A stretch of 64,000 nt of DNA from Pseudomonas putida (GTDB taxonomy: Bacteria; Pseudomonadota; Gammaproteobacteria; Pseudomonadales; Pseudomonadaceae). The stretch is taken from the NCBI RefSeq assembly GCF_002025705.1, contig NZ_CP018846.1, positions 4,517,501-4,581,500 of the forward strand. Reading direction: 5' to 3'. A program made the translations under genes and the position numbers. Below are positions 31,088 to 38,965 of this stretch, piece after piece (the stretch's first letter is position 1; each line of letters begins with the position of its first letter). Below the pieces are notes generated by a model. The model ran no database searches. It saw only the letters and a program-made list of their open reading frames with translations, and was not told the origin of the DNA.

Positions 31088-32122
31088 ATGTCCAATACCC
31101 TGTTCAGCCTGGCCTTCGGTGTCGGCTCCCAGAACCGCCAGGGCACCTGGCTGGAAGTGTTCTATGCACAACCCCTGCTCAACCCGAGCGCCGAGCTGGT
31201 TGCCGCGGTAGCGCCGATCCTCGGCTACGAAGGTGGCAACCAGGCCATCGCCTTCAGCAACGCCCAGGCCGCCCAGCTGGCCGAAGCCTTGAAAGGCGTC
31301 GATGCCGCTCAGGCTGCCCTGCTGACCCGCCTGGCTGAAAGCCACAAGCCGCTGGTCGCCACCCTGCTGGCCGAAGACGCCGCGCTCGCCTCGACCCCAG
31401 AGGCCTACCTCAAGCTGCACCTGCTGTCGCACCGTTTGGTCAAGCCGCACGGCCTGAGCCTGGCCGGCATCTTCCCGCTGCTGCCGAACGTGGCCTGGAC
31501 CAACCAGGGTGCCGTGGACCTCAGCGAACTGGCCGAACTGCAACTGGAAGCGCGCCTGAAGGGCGAACTGCTGGAAGTGTTCTCGGTGGACAAGTTCCCG
31601 AAGATGACCGACTACGTGGTCCCGGCCGGCGTGCGCATCGCCGACACCGCCCGTGTCCGCCTGGGTGCCTACATCGGCGAAGGCACCACCATCATGCACG
31701 AAGGCTTCGTCAACTTTAACGCTGGCACCGAAGGCCCGGGCATGATCGAAGGCCGCGTGTCCGCTGGCGTATTCGTCGGCAAGGGCTCGGACCTGGGTGG
31801 CGGCTGCTCCACCATGGGCACCCTGTCCGGTGGCGGCAACATCGTCATCAAGGTCGGCGAAGGCTGCCTGATCGGCGCCAACGCCGGTATCGGCATTCCG
31901 CTGGGCGACCGCAACACCGTCGAAGCCGGCCTGTACATCACCGCTGGCACCAAGGTGAACCTGCTGGACGAGAACAACGAGCTGGTAAAAGTGGTCAAGG
32001 CTCGTGACCTGGCCGGCCAGACCGACCTGCTGTTCCGCCGCAACTCGCTGAACGGCGCCGTGGAATGCAAGACCCACAAATCGGCCATCGAGCTGAACGA
32101 GGCGCTGCACGCCCACAACTGA
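31088..32122 (+). CDS. dapD: 2,3,4,5-tetrahydropyridine-2,6-dicarboxylate N-succinyltransferase
   Basis: Adds succinyl from succinyl-CoA to tetrahydrodipicolinate, committing the succinylase branch of lysine/DAP synthesis. The 344-aa protein has the left-handed beta-helix hexapeptide repeats in its C-terminal half (VRLGAYIGEGTTIMHEGFVN, then GRVSAGVFVGKGSDLGGGCS). Length and sequence fit the longer DapD type of pseudomonads rather than the 274-aa enterobacterial type. A clear terminator follows. Confidence 0.95.
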   Translation: MSNTLFSLAFGVGSQNRQGTWLEVFYAQPLLNPSAELVAAVAPILGYEGGNQAIAFSNAQAAQLAEALKGVDAAQAALLTRLAESHKPLVATLLAEDAALASTPEAYLKLHLLSHRLVKPHGLSLAGIFPLLPNVAWTNQGAVDLSELAELQLEARLKGELLEVFSVDKFPKMTDYVVPAGVRIADTARVRLGAYIGEGTTIMHEGFVNFNAGTEGPGMIEGRVSAGVFVGKGSDLGGGCSTMGTLSGGGNIVIKVGEGCLIGANAGIGIPLGDRNTVEAGLYITAGTKVNLLDENNELVKVVKARDLAGQTDLLFRRNSLNGAVECKTHKSAIELNEALHAHN

Positions 32123-32148
32123 GAACCTTCCAAGGTTTGAAGTGTTAA

Positions 32149-32184
32149 GATCGGGTCTGGCGTGCATGCGCCAGACCCGATTTT
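32149..32184 (+). terminator. Intrinsic terminator after dapD
   Basis: A 12-base perfect stem TCGGGTCTGGCG / CGCCAGACCCGA with a 6-base loop TGCATG, followed by TTTT. It ends 20 bases before the csdA ATG, so csdA expression depends on a promoter overlapping it or on read-through. Confidence 0.88.
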
Positions 32185-32203
32185 CATTCCAGGCCCCGCG
32201 AAC

Positions 32204-33409
32204 ATGTTCCAGCCCTCCCCCTGGCGCGCCGATTTCCCCGCTATCGCCGCCCTGCAACGGCAGCACCAGACCTACCTGGACAGCGCCGCCACCACCCAGA
32301 AGCCCCAGGCGTTGCTCGATGCCCTGAGCCATTACTACGGCCACGGCGCCGCCAACGTGCATCGCGCTCAGCACCTGCCCGGCGCACTCGCGACCCAGGC
32401 CTTCGAGACCAGCCGCGAAAAGGTGGCCGCCTGGCTCAATGCCGCAGACTCACGGCAGATCATCTTCACCCATGGCGCAACATCGGCGCTCAACCTGCTG
32501 GCCTATGGCCTGGAACACCGTTTCGAAGCGGGCGACGAAATTGCCATCAGCGCGCTGGAGCACCACGCCAACCTGTTGCCCTGGCAGCAACTGGCCCGGC
32601 GCCGCGACATGCGCCTGGTGATACTGCCGCTGGACGAACATGGCCGCATCGACCTGGAGCAGGCGCTGCAGCTGATCGGGCCGCGCACCCGCGTGCTCGC
32701 CGTCAGCCAGCTGTCCAACGTACTCGGCACCTGGCAGCCGCTGCCTGCACTGCTGGCCCATGCCCACGCACAAGGCGCACTGACCGTGGTCGATGGCGCC
32801 CAGGGCGTGGTCCATGGCCGCCATGATGTACAGGCGTTGGGCTGCGACTTCTACGTGTTCTCGAGCCACAAGTTGTATGGGCCGGAAGGCGTCGGGGTGC
32901 TGTACGGGCGCAGCCAGGCCCTGCAGCTGCTGCGCCACTGGCAGTTTGGCGGTGAAATGGTGCAAATGGCCGATTACCAGAGCGCCAGCTTCCGCCCCGC
33001 ACCTTTGGGCTTCGAAGCTGGCACCCCGCCGATTGCGGGGGTGATCGGGCTGGGCGCAACGCTGGATTACCTGGCCAGCCTCGATAGCCATGCTGTCGAG
33101 GCCCACGAAGCCAGCCTGCATCAGCACCTGCTGCGTGGCCTGGCCGACCGCGAGGGTGTGCGCGTCCTCGGCACACCTCAGACGGCCCTGGCCAGCTTCG
33201 TCATCGACGGCGTACACAACGCCGACATCGCCCATATGCTGACCGAGCAAGGCATTGCCGTACGTGCCGGGCATCACTGCGCCATGCCGCTGCTGAAGGG
33301 ACTGGGGCTGGAAGGGGCGATTCGGGTGTCGCTGGGGTTGTACAACGACAGTGACGACCTGCAACGATTCTTTGAGGCGCTTGATCAGGGCCTGGAGTTG
33401 TTGCGATGA
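32204..33409 (+). CDS. csdA: Cysteine desulfurase CsdA (SufS family)
   Basis: PLP enzyme taking sulfur from cysteine as a persulfide and passing it to CsdE. The 401-aa protein has the PLP lysine in VFSSHKLYGPEGVGVLYG (about residue 223) and the active-site Cys in RAGHHCAMPLLKG (about residue 358). The ATG at 32204 is chosen; an upstream ATG at 32162 falls inside the dapD terminator stem. It overlaps csdE by 4 bases (ATGA), and the TcdA gene is directly downstream on the other strand, a set known to interact in E. coli. Confidence 0.94.
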   Translation: MFQPSPWRADFPAIAALQRQHQTYLDSAATTQKPQALLDALSHYYGHGAANVHRAQHLPGALATQAFETSREKVAAWLNAADSRQIIFTHGATSALNLLAYGLEHRFEAGDEIAISALEHHANLLPWQQLARRRDMRLVILPLDEHGRIDLEQALQLIGPRTRVLAVSQLSNVLGTWQPLPALLAHAHAQGALTVVDGAQGVVHGRHDVQALGCDFYVFSSHKLYGPEGVGVLYGRSQALQLLRHWQFGGEMVQMADYQSASFRPAPLGFEAGTPPIAGVIGLGATLDYLASLDSHAVEAHEASLHQHLLRGLADREGVRVLGTPQTALASFVIDGVHNADIAHMLTEQGIAVRAGHHCAMPLLKGLGLEGAIRVSLGLYNDSDDLQRFFEALDQGLELLR

Positions 33410-33816
33410 GCTTGCCGGTTCAGGCCCAGGAGGCATTGGCCAGCTTCGAGCTGGCTCGCGGCTGGGAGCAGCGGGCGCGGCTGTTGATGCAATGGGGCGA
33501 TCGGCTGGAACCACTGAGCGAGGCCGAGAAAGTCGAAGCTAATCGCGTGCATGGCTGCGAAAGCCTGGTGTGGCTGGTGGCTGAACAAGTCGAAGGCCAG
33601 TGGCGATTCAAGGCGGGCAGTGATGCGCGCTTGTTGCGGGGGTTGCTGGCACTCCTGCTGGCCCGGGTACAAGGGCTTGGCAGTGCGGAATTGGCCGGGC
33701 TGGCCCTGCGCGACTGGTTTACCCAGCTTGGTCTGGAGCGGCAATTGTCGCCATCGCGCAGCAATGGGCTGCATGCGGTATTGCTGCGGATGGCGGAGCT
33801 GGCCTCCAACCGCTAA
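33406..33816 (+). CDS. csdE: Sulfur acceptor protein CsdE (SufE family)
   Basis: Accepts the persulfide sulfur from CsdA. The 136-aa protein has the conserved acceptor Cys51 in NRVHGCESLVWL, the SufE signature. It is translationally coupled to csdA by an ATGA overlap. The sulfur is thought to feed TcdA (CsdL) or related modification steps, and the tcdA gene lies 160 bases away on the opposite strand. Confidence 0.93.
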   Translation: MSLPVQAQEALASFELARGWEQRARLLMQWGDRLEPLSEAEKVEANRVHGCESLVWLVAEQVEGQWRFKAGSDARLLRGLLALLLARVQGLGSAELAGLALRDWFTQLGLERQLSPSRSNGLHAVLLRMAELASNR

Positions 33817-33838
33817 ATCCAAGACTTACACTGCTCCC

Positions 33839-33953
33839 TGTAGGAGCGGCCTTGTGTCGCGATGGGGCGCGCAGCGGCCCCACATTTTCAGCTACGCCGC
33901 GAAAATTGCCGGGGCCGCTGCGCGCCCCATCGCGACACAAGGCCGCTCCTACA
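33839..33953. repeat. REPIN with 43-base perfect arms between csdE and tcdA
   Basis: The arms 33839-33881 and 33911-33953 are perfect reverse complements over 43 bases, with a 29-base spacer that contains a further ATTTTC/GAAAAT pair. It contains the standard REP core TGTAGGAGCGGCCTTGTGTC. Located between two convergent genes, it can act as a strong two-way hairpin. Confidence 0.92.
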
Positions 33954-33977
33954 AGGACCGAGTAGGCCTGAGAATGC

Positions 33978-34787
33978 TTACTCAGGTTTGACCCGCTCCG
34001 AAGGCCGTCGCGCCCCGGCCACCAGTTTCTCGATCGCCTTGCTCGCCGCCACCATGCCAAAGGTCGCAGTCACCATCATCACCGCACCAAAGCCCCCCGC
34101 GCAGTCCAGGCGCACGCCTTCGCCGACGAAACTCTTCTGCAGGCAGACACTGCCATCGCCCTTGGGATAGCGCAGCTGCTCGCTGGAAAACACGCACGGC
34201 ACGCCATAATTGCGGCTGGTATTGCGCGAGAAGTTGTAGTCCCGGCGCAGGGTCGAGCGCACCCGCGAGGCCAGCGGGTCGTTGAAGGTCTTGTTGAGGT
34301 CACCGACCTGGATCTGTGTCGGGTCGATCTGCCCGCCCGCACCACCGGTGGTGACGATGGCGATCTTGCGGCGCCGGCACCAGGCAATCAGCGCGGCCTT
34401 GGCCATCACACTGTCGATGCAGTCGATCACCGCATCCATCTGCTCGGTGATGTACTCGGCCATGGTCTCACGGGTGACGAAATCCGCCACCGCGTGCACA
34501 GTGATCGCCGGATTGATCGCCCGCAGGCGCTCGGCCATGACCTCAACTTTGGGCCTTCCCACCTGGCCTTCCAGGGCATGGGCCTGGCGGTTGGTGTTGC
34601 TGACGCAAACATCGTCCAGGTCGAACAGGGTGATTTCACCCACACCACTGCGCGCCAGGGCTTCGGCCGCCCACGAGCCGACCCCGCCGATGCCGACGAC
34701 CGCCACATGGGCGTTGCTCAGACGCTGCAGGCCCTCGTCGCCGTACAACCGGGCAACGCCGGCAAAGCGTGGATCTTCTGTGCTCAT
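33978..34787 (-). CDS. tcdA: tRNA cyclic N6-threonylcarbamoyladenosine37 synthase (TcdA/CsdL)
   Basis: E1-like ATP-dependent dehydratase that closes t6A37 of tRNA into cyclic ct6A. The 269-aa protein has the Rossmann motif GIGGVGSWAAEALARSGVG near residue 30, the DLDDVCVSNTNRQ loop and a C-terminal membrane-associated stretch. The adjacent csdA-csdE pair supports the assignment, since CsdL is known to need that sulfur-transfer pair in E. coli. TsaB, which helps make the t6A substrate, is also encoded in this window. Confidence 0.93.
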   Translation of the reverse strand: MSTEDPRFAGVARLYGDEGLQRLSNAHVAVVGIGGVGSWAAEALARSGVGEITLFDLDDVCVSNTNRQAHALEGQVGRPKVEVMAERLRAINPAITVHAVADFVTRETMAEYITEQMDAVIDCIDSVMAKAALIAWCRRRKIAIVTTGGAGGQIDPTQIQVGDLNKTFNDPLASRVRSTLRRDYNFSRNTSRNYGVPCVFSSEQLRYPKGDGSVCLQKSFVGEGVRLDCAGGFGAVMMVTATFGMVAASKAIEKLVAGARRPSERVKPE

Positions 34788-34919
34788 GTCGATACCCCTG
34801 GGCTCTGACGCAAAAAACGGCGCGCATTATAGGCCAGTGCCCACTTTGACCTCCATCGTTAGAAAAGACCCTGCCATTACTGCTTTAATATCCCACGACT
34901 CAGACAGAAGCGGACCACA

Positions 34920-37511
34920 ATGTCATCACGCAAATTCGGCCTCAACCTGGTGGTGGTCCTGGCCATCGCCGCGCTGTTCACCGGGTTCTGGGCCCTGATC
35001 AATCGCCCGGTCTCCGCACCTGCCTGGCCGGAACAGATCTCCGGCTTCTCGTACTCGCCATTCCGCCTCGGGGAGAGCCCGCAAAAGGGCCAATACCCCA
35101 GCGATGACGAGATACGTCAGGACCTGGAGCAGATGAACAAGCTCACCGACAACATTCGTATCTACACCGTCGAGGGCACCCAAGCAGAGATCCCGCGGCT
35201 GGCTGAAGAATTCGGCCTGCGGGTGACCTTGGGCATCTGGATCAGCAAAGACCTGGAGCGCAACGAGCGCGAAATCGAAAAAGGCATCGAGCTGGCCAAC
35301 CATTCACGCAGCGTGGTGCGGGTGGTGGTCGGCAACGAAGCGCTGTTCCGCGAAGAAGTCACGCCTGAAGAGCTGATCGCCTACCTCGATCGCGTCCGTG
35401 CCGCGGTCAAGGTGCCGGTCACCACCAGTGAGCAGTGGCATATCTGGAAGGAACACCCGGAACTGGCCAAGCACGTCGACCTGATCGCCGCGCACATCCT
35501 GCCTTACTGGGAGTTCGTGCCGATGAAAGACTCGGTGCAGTTCGTCCTCGACCGCGCCCGCGAACTGCGCCACCAGTTCTCGCACAAGCCGCTGCTGCTG
35601 TCGGAAGTCGGCTGGCCAAGCAACGGCCGCATGCGCGGCGGCGCTGACGCCACCCAGGCTGACCAGGCCATCTACCTGCGCACCCTGGTCAACACCCTCA
35701 ACCGCCGTGGCTACAACTACTTTGTCATCGAGGCCTACGACCAGCCCTGGAAGGCCAACGACGAAGGCTCGGTGGGCGCCTATTGGGGCGTCTACAACGC
35801 CGAGCGCCAGCAGAAGTTCAACTTCGAGGGGCCGGTGGTGGCCATCCCGCAGTGGCGGGCCCTGGCGGTCGCCTCGGTGGTCCTGGCGATGATCGCCCTG
35901 GCCGTGCTGCTGATCGACGGCTCGGCCCTGCGCCAGCGCGGCCGCACCTTCCTCACTTTCATCACCTTCCTGTGCGGGTCGGTGCTGGTGTGGATTGCCT
36001 ATGACTACAGCCAGCAATACAGCACCTGGTTCAGCCTCACGGTCGGCGTGCTGCTGGCGCTCGGCGCGCTGGGCGTGTTCATCGTGCTGATGACCGAAGC
36101 CCACGAACTGGCCGAAGCGGTGTGGACCCTCAAACGCCGACGCGAATTCCTGCCGGTGCAGGGCGACAGTGCCTACCGGCCCAAGGTGTCGGTGCATGTG
36201 CCGTGCTACAACGAGCCACCAGAGATGGTCAAACAGACCCTCGACGCCCTCGCTGCGCTGGATTACCCGGACTATGAAGTACTGGTGATCGACAACAACA
36301 CCAAGGACCCTGCCGTGTGGGAGCCGCTCAAGGCCCACTGCGAAAAGCTCGGCGAGCGCTTCAGATTCTTCCACGTCGCGCCCCTGGCCGGCTTCAAGGG
36401 CGGCGCGCTGAACTACCTGATCCCGCACACCGCCAAGGACGCCGAAGTGATCGCGGTGATCGACTCGGACTACTGCGTCGACCGCAACTGGCTCAAGCAC
36501 ATGGTGCCGCACTTCGCCGACCCGAAGATTGCCGTGGTGCAGTCGCCACAGGACTACCGCGACCAGAACGAAAGTGCCTTCAAGAAGCTCTGCTACAGCG
36601 AGTACAAGGGCTTCTTCCACATCGGCATGGTCACCCGCAACGACCGTGATGCGATCATCCAGCACGGCACCATGACCATGACCCGGCGCAGCGTGCTGGA
36701 AGAGCTGGGCTGGGCCGAGTGGTGCATCTGCGAAGACGCCGAGCTGGGCCTGCGGGTGTTCGAGAAAGGCCTGTCGGCCGCCTATTCGCACAACAGCTAT
36801 GGCAAGGGCCTGATGCCCGACACCTTCATCGACTTCAAGAAGCAGCGCTTCCGCTGGGCCTATGGCGCCATCCAGATCATCAAGCACCACGCCAGTGCCC
36901 TGCTGCGCGGCAAGAACAGCGAGCTGACCCGTGGCCAGCGCTATCACTTCCTGGCCGGCTGGCTGCCATGGATCGCCGATGGCATGAACATCTTCTTCAC
37001 TGTCGGCGCCCTGTTGTGGTCGGCCGCGATGATCATCGTGCCGCACCGGGTCGACCCGCCGCTGATGATCTTCGCCATCCCGCCGCTGGCGCTGTTCTTC
37101 TTCAAGGTCGGCAAGATCATCTTCCTGTACCGCCGCGCGGTGGGGGTGAACCTCAAGGATGCCTTTGCCGCGGCACTGGCGGGGCTTGCGTTGTCGCATA
37201 CCATCGCCAAGGCGGTGCTGTACGGGTTCTTCACCAGTAGCATGCCGTTCTTCCGCACACCGAAGAATGCCGACAGCCATGGTCTGCTGGTGGCGCTTTC
37301 CGAAGCGAGGGAAGAGCTGTTCATCATGTTGCTGTTGTGGGGCGCAGCGGCCGGGATCTGCCTGGTGCAGGGGCTGCCGAGTTCGGACATGCGTTTCTGG
37401 GTGGCGATGTTGCTGGTGCAGTCGCTGCCTTATGTGGCGGCGTTGGTGATGGCGTTTCTGTCGTCACTGCCCAAGCCCGCTGAAAAGGCTGCCGAAGCGC
37501 AACAGGCTTGA
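34920..37511 (+). CDS. ndvB: NdvB-like beta-glucan enzyme: periplasmic GH17 domain fused to GT2 glucosyltransferase
   Basis: An 863-aa inner-membrane protein. An N-terminal transmembrane helix (about residues 7-25) leads to a GH17-type glucanase/transglycosylase domain (about 40-300) with the acid Glu in VVGNEALFREE and the nucleophile Glu in LLSEVGWPSNG. Membrane helices (about 315-410) follow, then a cytoplasmic GT2 domain (about 425-660) with VHVPCYNEPPEM, VIDSDY, the CEDAELG acid and the KKQRFRWAYG motif, then further helices. This matches the NdvB family of Pseudomonas that makes periplasmic beta-1,3-linked cyclic glucans. It is a single gene with no obvious partner; the exact product here is inferred. 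Confidence 0.85.
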   Translation: MSSRKFGLNLVVVLAIAALFTGFWALINRPVSAPAWPEQISGFSYSPFRLGESPQKGQYPSDDEIRQDLEQMNKLTDNIRIYTVEGTQAEIPRLAEEFGLRVTLGIWISKDLERNEREIEKGIELANHSRSVVRVVVGNEALFREEVTPEELIAYLDRVRAAVKVPVTTSEQWHIWKEHPELAKHVDLIAAHILPYWEFVPMKDSVQFVLDRARELRHQFSHKPLLLSEVGWPSNGRMRGGADATQADQAIYLRTLVNTLNRRGYNYFVIEAYDQPWKANDEGSVGAYWGVYNAERQQKFNFEGPVVAIPQWRALAVASVVLAMIALAVLLIDGSALRQRGRTFLTFITFLCGSVLVWIAYDYSQQYSTWFSLTVGVLLALGALGVFIVLMTEAHELAEAVWTLKRRREFLPVQGDSAYRPKVSVHVPCYNEPPEMVKQTLDALAALDYPDYEVLVIDNNTKDPAVWEPLKAHCEKLGERFRFFHVAPLAGFKGGALNYLIPHTAKDAEVIAVIDSDYCVDRNWLKHMVPHFADPKIAVVQSPQDYRDQNESAFKKLCYSEYKGFFHIGMVTRNDRDAIIQHGTMTMTRRSVLEELGWAEWCICEDAELGLRVFEKGLSAAYSHNSYGKGLMPDTFIDFKKQRFRWAYGAIQIIKHHASALLRGKNSELTRGQRYHFLAGWLPWIADGMNIFFTVGALLWSAAMIIVPHRVDPPLMIFAIPPLALFFFKVGKIIFLYRRAVGVNLKDAFAAALAGLALSHTIAKAVLYGFFTSSMPFFRTPKNADSHGLLVALSEAREELFIMLLLWGAAAGICLVQGLPSSDMRFWVAMLLVQSLPYVAALVMAFLSSLPKPAEKAAEAQQA

Positions 37512-37620
37512 GAACGCCGGGGGCGCTTTGCGCCCCTTTCGCGACACAAGGTGAACTGGCCTAATGATTTTGGACACCTTCATCGGGCGCTATGATGGCG
37601 CCCAATTGGAGGCAAAATCA

Positions 37621-37923
37621 GTGCGCAAGTCTTATTCGAAAGAACACAAAATCCAAGCTGCCGAAATGGTCCTGGACGGTGGCCAGTCAGTTCCTGAGGT
37701 ATGCGAAATCCTCGGGATTGGCCGTACAGCCCTTCGCCGTTGGGTTGAGCAGGTACGCCAGGAGAGAGAGGGTAAGGTTCCGACTGGAGCCAAAGCCATC
37801 ACTCCGGAGCAGCAACGTATCGAAGAGCTGGAAGCATTGGTTCGTCAAAAGGATCGGGATATCGAAATCCTAAAAAAGGCCAGTGCTCTCCTGCTTCGGG
37901 ACTCCAAAGATCGTTCTCGCTGA
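37621..37923 (+). CDS. IS3-family transposase OrfA
   Basis: The DNA-binding part of the IS3 transposase, 100 aa. It begins MRKSYSKEHKIQAAEMVLDG with a helix-turn-helix (VPEVCEILGIGRTALRRWVEQ) and ends in a leucine-zipper-like coil (EELEALVRQKDRDIEILKKA). The start is the GTG at 37621, placed 8 bases after a GGAGG site; the frame is open from an ATG at 37564 but that lies next to the terminal repeat. Ribosomes slip -1 at 37872-37878 to make the OrfAB transposase. Confidence 0.9.
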   Translation: MRKSYSKEHKIQAAEMVLDGGQSVPEVCEILGIGRTALRRWVEQVRQEREGKVPTGAKAITPEQQRIEELEALVRQKDRDIEILKKASALLLRDSKDRSR

Positions 37924-38765
37924 TCAACGAGCTGAGTGAGCAATACGGTGTTGTCGACTGCTGTCGTGTGCTTGGGGTCAAACGCAGTAGTTTCTATGCA
38001 TGGCGCAAACGCCAAGGGCGTGAGAATCCCGGCAGGGATGCTCTACGCTCGCGTGTAATCAATCACTTCATGGCGTCACGAAGCTCCGCGGGTTCACGCA
38101 CGTTGATGCAAGAACTGCGGCGTGAAGGCCATGTGGTTGGGCGTTACAAAGTGCGTGCGCTTATGCGTGAAGCTGGCCTGAAATGCCGGCAGCGTAGGCC
38201 ACACCGGTATCGGTCATCAGGCACGGAAGCACTGATTGCGGAAAACCAACTGAAGCGAAACTTCAAGGTTTCAACGATCAACGAGGTCTGGTGTGGCGAT
38301 GTGACTTACATTCAGGTTGGCAGACGTTGGCTGTACTTGGCCGCAGTAATCGACTTGTACGCACGCCGAGTTGTGGGCTGGGCGTTTTCAATGACTGCTG
38401 ATGCCAAGTTGGCCTGTGACGCGCTGCGCATGGCGTCTGAGTCCAGAGGCAAGCCTACGGGCGTGATGTTTCATTCAGATCAAGGTTGTCAGTACACCAG
38501 CCATAAATTCAGGGCTGTACTTGAAGAGTGCAGCTTGAAACAGAGCATGAGCCACCGTGGCCAATGCTGGGACAATGCGGCCATGGAGCGATTCTTCGGG
38601 GCATTGAAATCAGAATGGGTGCCAGCAGGAGGCTATGAATCCGAAGCTGAAGCTAAAGCCGACATCATGGCTTATTTGGTGCGCTACAACCTAAAGCGTC
38701 TCCACAGCTACAACGGCTACGAGACCCCGGTAGCTATGGAGGAAAAGCTCAGGGCAGCGGCATGA
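37878..38765 (+). CDS. IS3-family transposase OrfB (read by -1 frameshift)
   Basis: Catalytic part of the transposase, about 296 codons in the -1 frame from the slippery site; the first ATG in the frame is at 37968. The DDE integrase core shows the first Asp in EVWCGDVTYIQV, the second in FHSDQGCQYTS and the Glu in NAAMERFFGALKSE, and the C-terminus RYNLKRLHSYNGYETPVAM is typical. It is complete, with no internal stop. Base composition is less GC-rich than the neighbours, as expected for a transferred element. Confidence 0.92.
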   Translation, partial: GQCSPASGLQRSFSLINELSEQYGVVDCCRVLGVKRSSFYAWRKRQGRENPGRDALRSRVINHFMASRSSAGSRTLMQELRREGHVVGRYKVRALMREAGLKCRQRRPHRYRSSGTEALIAENQLKRNFKVSTINEVWCGDVTYIQVGRRWLYLAAVIDLYARRVVGWAFSMTADAKLACDALRMASESRGKPTGVMFHSDQGCQYTSHKFRAVLEECSLKQSMSHRGQCWDNAAMERFFGALKSEWVPAGGYESEAEAKADIMAYLVRYNLKRLHSYNGYETPVAMEEKLRAAA

Positions 38766-38965
38766 ACCTTAACCGGTGTCCAAAATTACTTGACCAGATC
38801 AAGGCCGCTCCTACAGGGAAATCCGCAGCCCAACAGGCCTGTGCAATTGCTGTGGGAGCGGCCTTGTGTCGCGAAAGGGCCGCACAGCGGCCCCAATGGT
38901 AATGCTGTTTGATATAAGATAACGCCCCTCAGATTTCCCCGCCTTGCCTTGCCCCGGAGTTCCCC

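Larger units (their letters stand above)
37553..38801 (+). mobile_element. Intact IS3-family insertion sequence, 1249 bases
   Basis: Imperfect terminal inverted repeats of 27 bases (37553-37579 and 38775-38801, 22 of 27 matching), starting TGAACTGG and ending CCAGATCA, so the ends are TG and CA. A 3-base direct repeat AGG flanks it (37550-37552 and 38802-38804). Inside are orfA and orfB joined by an A AAA AAG slippery heptamer at 37872-37878 for -1 frameshifting. All parts look intact, so it may still be active and its insertion is probably recent. Confidence 0.93.
37520..38894. repeat. REPIN interrupted by the IS3-family element
   Basis: Left part 37520-37552 (GGGGCGCTTTGCGCCCC, then TTTCGCGACACAAGG) and right part 38802-38894 (AGGCCGCTCCTACAGGG on to GAGCGGCCTTGTGTCGCGAA) rejoin into a normal REPIN if the IS and one copy of AGG are removed. 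The restored core CGCGACACAAGGCCGCTCC is identical to REP units elsewhere in the window. Confidence 0.9.
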
